8,981 nucleotides of DNA from an uncultured Bacteroidota bacterium (GTDB lineage: Bacteria > Bacteroidota > Bacteroidia > Chitinophagales > Chitinophagaceae). Positions 6,578 through 8,981 of the stretch are shown here, piece by piece (the first letter of the stretch is position 1; every line of letters starts with the position of its first letter). The notes beneath the pieces were generated by a model. The model saw nothing but the letters and a program-made list of their open reading frames with translations. It had not been told where the DNA came from and searched no databases. The stretch spans positions 1 to 8,981 of the forward strand of contig CAILMA010000005.1 in assembly GCA_903835145.1 (NCBI GenBank), read 5' to 3'. Position numbers and translations under genes: made by a program.

Positions 6578-8981
6578 CTATTCATTGATGTAAACGCGTT
6601 TTACCCGCTGCGAAATCCCTGTCATTATTTCATAGGGTATTGTACCTGCCCACTCGGCAAGCTGGGTTACGGATAGATCATTTCCGAAAACAATGGCTTC
6701 ATCGCCTTCCTTTGCATCAGGAATACCAGTGATATCCACCATACACATATCCATGCAGATAGAGCCGATAGTGTGAGCCGGAACACCATTGATTAAAACA
6801 TAAGCTTTGCTGTTACCGAGGGCCCTTAGGTAGCCATCGGCATACCCAATGCATATGGTAGCAATGCGCATTTCTTTTTCCGCTATCGTTTTATGCCCAT
6901 AGCCAACACTCTCCCCTGCAGGCACAGTTCGTATCTGCGCTATCATTGTCTTTAACGTACTTATTTGCTGCAGGCGCCCATCAAGCACGTGGCTGCCATC
7001 AATACCATAAAGCCCGATGCCGAGCCTCACCATATCGTAGTGTAGCCCCTTGTGGCGAACAATGCCCGAAGAATTACAAAGGTGCCGGAGGGGATAATAA
7101 GGCAATGCCTCTTTAAGCTTCATGCTCATTTCTTCAAAACGTGCACCCTGCAATAGGGTAAAATCATCCTGTTCGGGGTCATCGCTGGCGGCAAGGTGAC
7201 TGAATATACTGGCTACATACAACACTTGGCTATCAGTAAGCCGAACGCAGAGCTCCGGTATGTCTTCCACCCCAAAACCAAGCCGGTGCATACCAGTATC
7301 TAACTTGATGTGTATAGGGTAGTTTTCAACCTGTAGCGTCGTGGCGATTTTTGTAAATGCCTCCAGCGAACGGAAATTAAAGATCTCCGGCTCCAGCTTC
7401 CAGGCTATCATACGGTCGAAAGATGTTGCATCCGGACTCATTACCATTATAGGTAGTGTGATGCCCGACTTTCGCAGCGCAATGCCCTCATCAGTATAAG
7501 CTACTGTAAGGTAATCCACGCCCGCATGTTGCAAAAGGCTTGCTATTTCATAGCTGCCGCTTCCGTAGGCAAAAGCCTTTACCATTGCCATAGTTTTCAC
7601 CCCGGCAAGTATCTCCCGTCTGAAAACATCGAGATTTTGCCGCAATGCCGAGAGGTTGATGGTCATCACAGTTTGGTGTATCTGCTGCTCAAGCAGCAGC
7701 CCAATCTTTTCAAATGCAAATACACGAGCACCTTTAAGCAGTATGGCTTCTTTATTAAACGTGAGCAGGTGGAAATTCTTCAGAAAGTCAGCCGTAGATT
7801 TAAAAAATATACTCCTTAGCTTTTTATATTTCCTGAATGATGCTTTGTTTTTATACAATGCCGGCCCTATACCTATAAACCTTTGAATACTCCTGCGGCT
7901 TATCTGTGCCGCAACCTCATCATAAAGGTCCAAGTCGCGCTTACCCATCTGCAGCATGTCAGACATGATGACGGTATGCATGGTATGCTGCCGCTGCTGA
8001 TCGAGATACCCGAGTGCAAGCTGAAGTGAGGTAAGGTCAGAATTATAGGCATCATTTATTATGGTGCAGTCATTAGAGCCGTGCCTGAGTTCCAACCTCA
8101 TAGAAACTGGTTGCAAAGTAGCCATACCAGCCTGTATCTCATCTGTGGGCACCTTTAGCAAAAGTGCTGCACACCAACAGTGGATTGCGTTCTCAATAGA
8201 AGCACCATCACTAAACGGGATAGTAATAGCAATTTTTTCGTCCTTATATAAAGCCGTAATTTCTGTCTTACCGGGCTGTTTATTGGTTGTCAAAACCCTG
8301 AGGTCCGCTTCCTGCTTCGCCGACCAGGTGAAGAGCTCAAGGGACTCTTCATTTCGGCCGCCGCCTACGTGGTGCATGTAGGGTACAATACACTCATTGA
8401 GGCGTGCGTGGTCGTGGCAATAAATAAGGTAGCGGGCATGGCGGAAAAGTACCAGTTTTTCATTGATCTTCTGCCGCGCATTCATAAAGCCTTCGCTGTG
8501 CGCCTCGCCTATATTGGTAAATATGCCAATGGTGGGGTAAATGATTTTTTCAAGCTTCTCCATCTCCCCTGGCTGTGATATACCAGCCTCAAAAATACCC
8601 AGCTGACTTTCGGCATTCATGGACCACACAGATAGTGGTACTCCAACCTGAGAATTATAGCTCTTGGGGCTTCGGGCCACATTAAAATGGTTGCCAAGCA
8701 ACTGATAAAGCCATTCTTTAACTACCGTCTTCCCATTGCTACCGGTGATGCCGATGACAGGGATATTGAATAGTTTCCGGTGTGCAGCAGCAATCGCCTG
8801 AAGCGCAACTAAGGTATCCTTTACCAAAATGAAAGCTGCCGACGGGTACTGGGCGACATCCACCTGTTGAGCCACGACGAAGCTCCTCACGCCCCTTGCA
8901 TAAGCATCAGCAACATAGGCATGACCATCCCTCAAATTAGTCTTGAGTGCGAAAAACAAAGCATTTTCAGGGTTCTCAATA
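6578..8981 (-). CDS. murF/alr: Bifunctional MurF ligase / alanine racemase (partial, N-terminus off window)
   Basis: A fusion that makes D-alanine from L-alanine (PLP-dependent) and joins D-Ala-D-Ala to the UDP-MurNAc-tripeptide with ATP, in the cytoplasm. Eight hundred residues are visible, counted from the codon at 8980-8978. MurF part, 1 to about 437 (7667-8981): FFALKT near the edge, P-loop GITGSNGKT (77-85), SYNSQVGVPLS, GEAHSEGF followed by KINEKL (probable carbamylated lysine, K175), MRLE (294-297), NDAYNSD (309-315) and LLKGAR. Alr part, about 439-800 (6578-7666, starting MTINLSAL): PLP lysine K468 in VKAFAYGSG, KLDTGMHRLGF (K559, R566), H595, MVRLGIGLYG (R652), catalytic Tyr694 in VGYGHK and ICMDM. 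All key residues are present, so both activities look intact. KAFAYGSG differs from the usual KANAYGHG. The TTG at 8957-8959 is not the start, because conserved MurF sequence continues upstream of it; perhaps 20-30 residues are missing. Confidence 0.96.
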   Translation of the reverse strand, partial: IENPENALFFALKTNLRDGHAYVADAYARGVRSFVVAQQVDVAQYPSAAFILVKDTLVALQAIAAAHRKLFNIPVIGITGSNGKTVVKEWLYQLLGNHFNVARSPKSYNSQVGVPLSVWSMNAESQLGIFEAGISQPGEMEKLEKIIYPTIGIFTNIGEAHSEGFMNARQKINEKLVLFRHARYLIYCHDHARLNECIVPYMHHVGGGRNEESLELFTWSAKQEADLRVLTTNKQPGKTEITALYKDEKIAITIPFSDGASIENAIHCWCAALLLKVPTDEIQAGMATLQPVSMRLELRHGSNDCTIINDAYNSDLTSLQLALGYLDQQRQHTMHTVIMSDMLQMGKRDLDLYDEVAAQISRRSIQRFIGIGPALYKNKASFRKYKKLRSIFFKSTADFLKNFHLLTFNKEAILLKGARVFAFEKIGLLLEQQIHQTVMTINLSALRQNLDVFRREILAGVKTMAMVKAFAYGSGSYEIASLLQHAGVDYLTVAYTDEGIALRKSGITLPIMVMSPDATSFDRMIAWKLEPEIFNFRSLEAFTKIATTLQVENYPIHIKLDTGMHRLGFGVEDIPELCVRLTDSQVLYVASIFSHLAASDDPEQDDFTLLQGARFEEMSMKLKEALPYYPLRHLCNSSGIVRHKGLHYDMVRLGIGLYGIDGSHVLDGRLQQISTLKTMIAQIRTVPAGESVGYGHKTIAEKEMRIATICIGYADGYLRALGNSKAYVLINGVPAHTIGSICMDMCMVDITGIPDAKEGDEAIVFGNDLSVTQLAEWAGTIPYEIMTGISQRVKRVYINE

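Noticed and set aside
8957..8959. TTG as a start codon for the MurF-Alr fusion
   Set aside because: The frame stays open to the window edge, and the codons upstream of it (IENPENA) lead into the conserved FFALKT segment as in MurF, so the true start lies beyond the window.

Overview
The window looks like chromosomal DNA from a member of the Bacteroidota, probably near the Chitinophagia/Sphingobacteriia; that finer placement is a guess. Three things support the phylum: a fused MurF-alanine racemase gene, a large surface protein ending in the 'gliding motility' C-terminal sorting domain of the type IX secretion system (T9SS), and a TAnnTTTG-type promoter. The genes are densely packed and look vertically inherited. 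I see no tRNA, rRNA, CRISPR array, insertion sequence or phage gene.

Layout. Positions 1-1119 (+) hold the C-terminal three quarters of a prolyl-tRNA synthetase of the archaeal/eukaryotic-like type; its start lies off the left edge. Forty bases later, 1160-1624 (+) encodes a small membrane protein of unknown function, followed by a hairpin terminator at 1649-1684. The next gene converges on it: 1767-6326 (-) encodes a 1519-residue exported protein with a signal peptide, an N-terminal surface-protein module, thirteen tandem SprB-like repeats of about 77 residues and a T9SS type B sorting domain. Its promoter is probably at 6388-6395. After a 251-base spacer holding the upstream gene's terminator, 6578-8981 (-) carries the MurF-Alr fusion, cut at its N-terminus by the right edge.

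How the genes relate. The two housekeeping genes do not depend on each other: ProRS charges tRNA-Pro, and MurF-Alr makes D-alanine and adds D-Ala-D-Ala to the peptidoglycan precursor. The large gene between them looks like a stand-alone transcription unit for an adhesin or surface filament. Its T9SS machinery and any PorP/SprF-type partner would have to be encoded elsewhere.

I found no clearly new system. The most distinctive feature is the repeat array. Each of the thirteen repeats has two cysteines, nearly always exactly 52 residues apart, which suggests a rod stiffened by one disulfide per repeat. One repeat also carries an extra cysteine.
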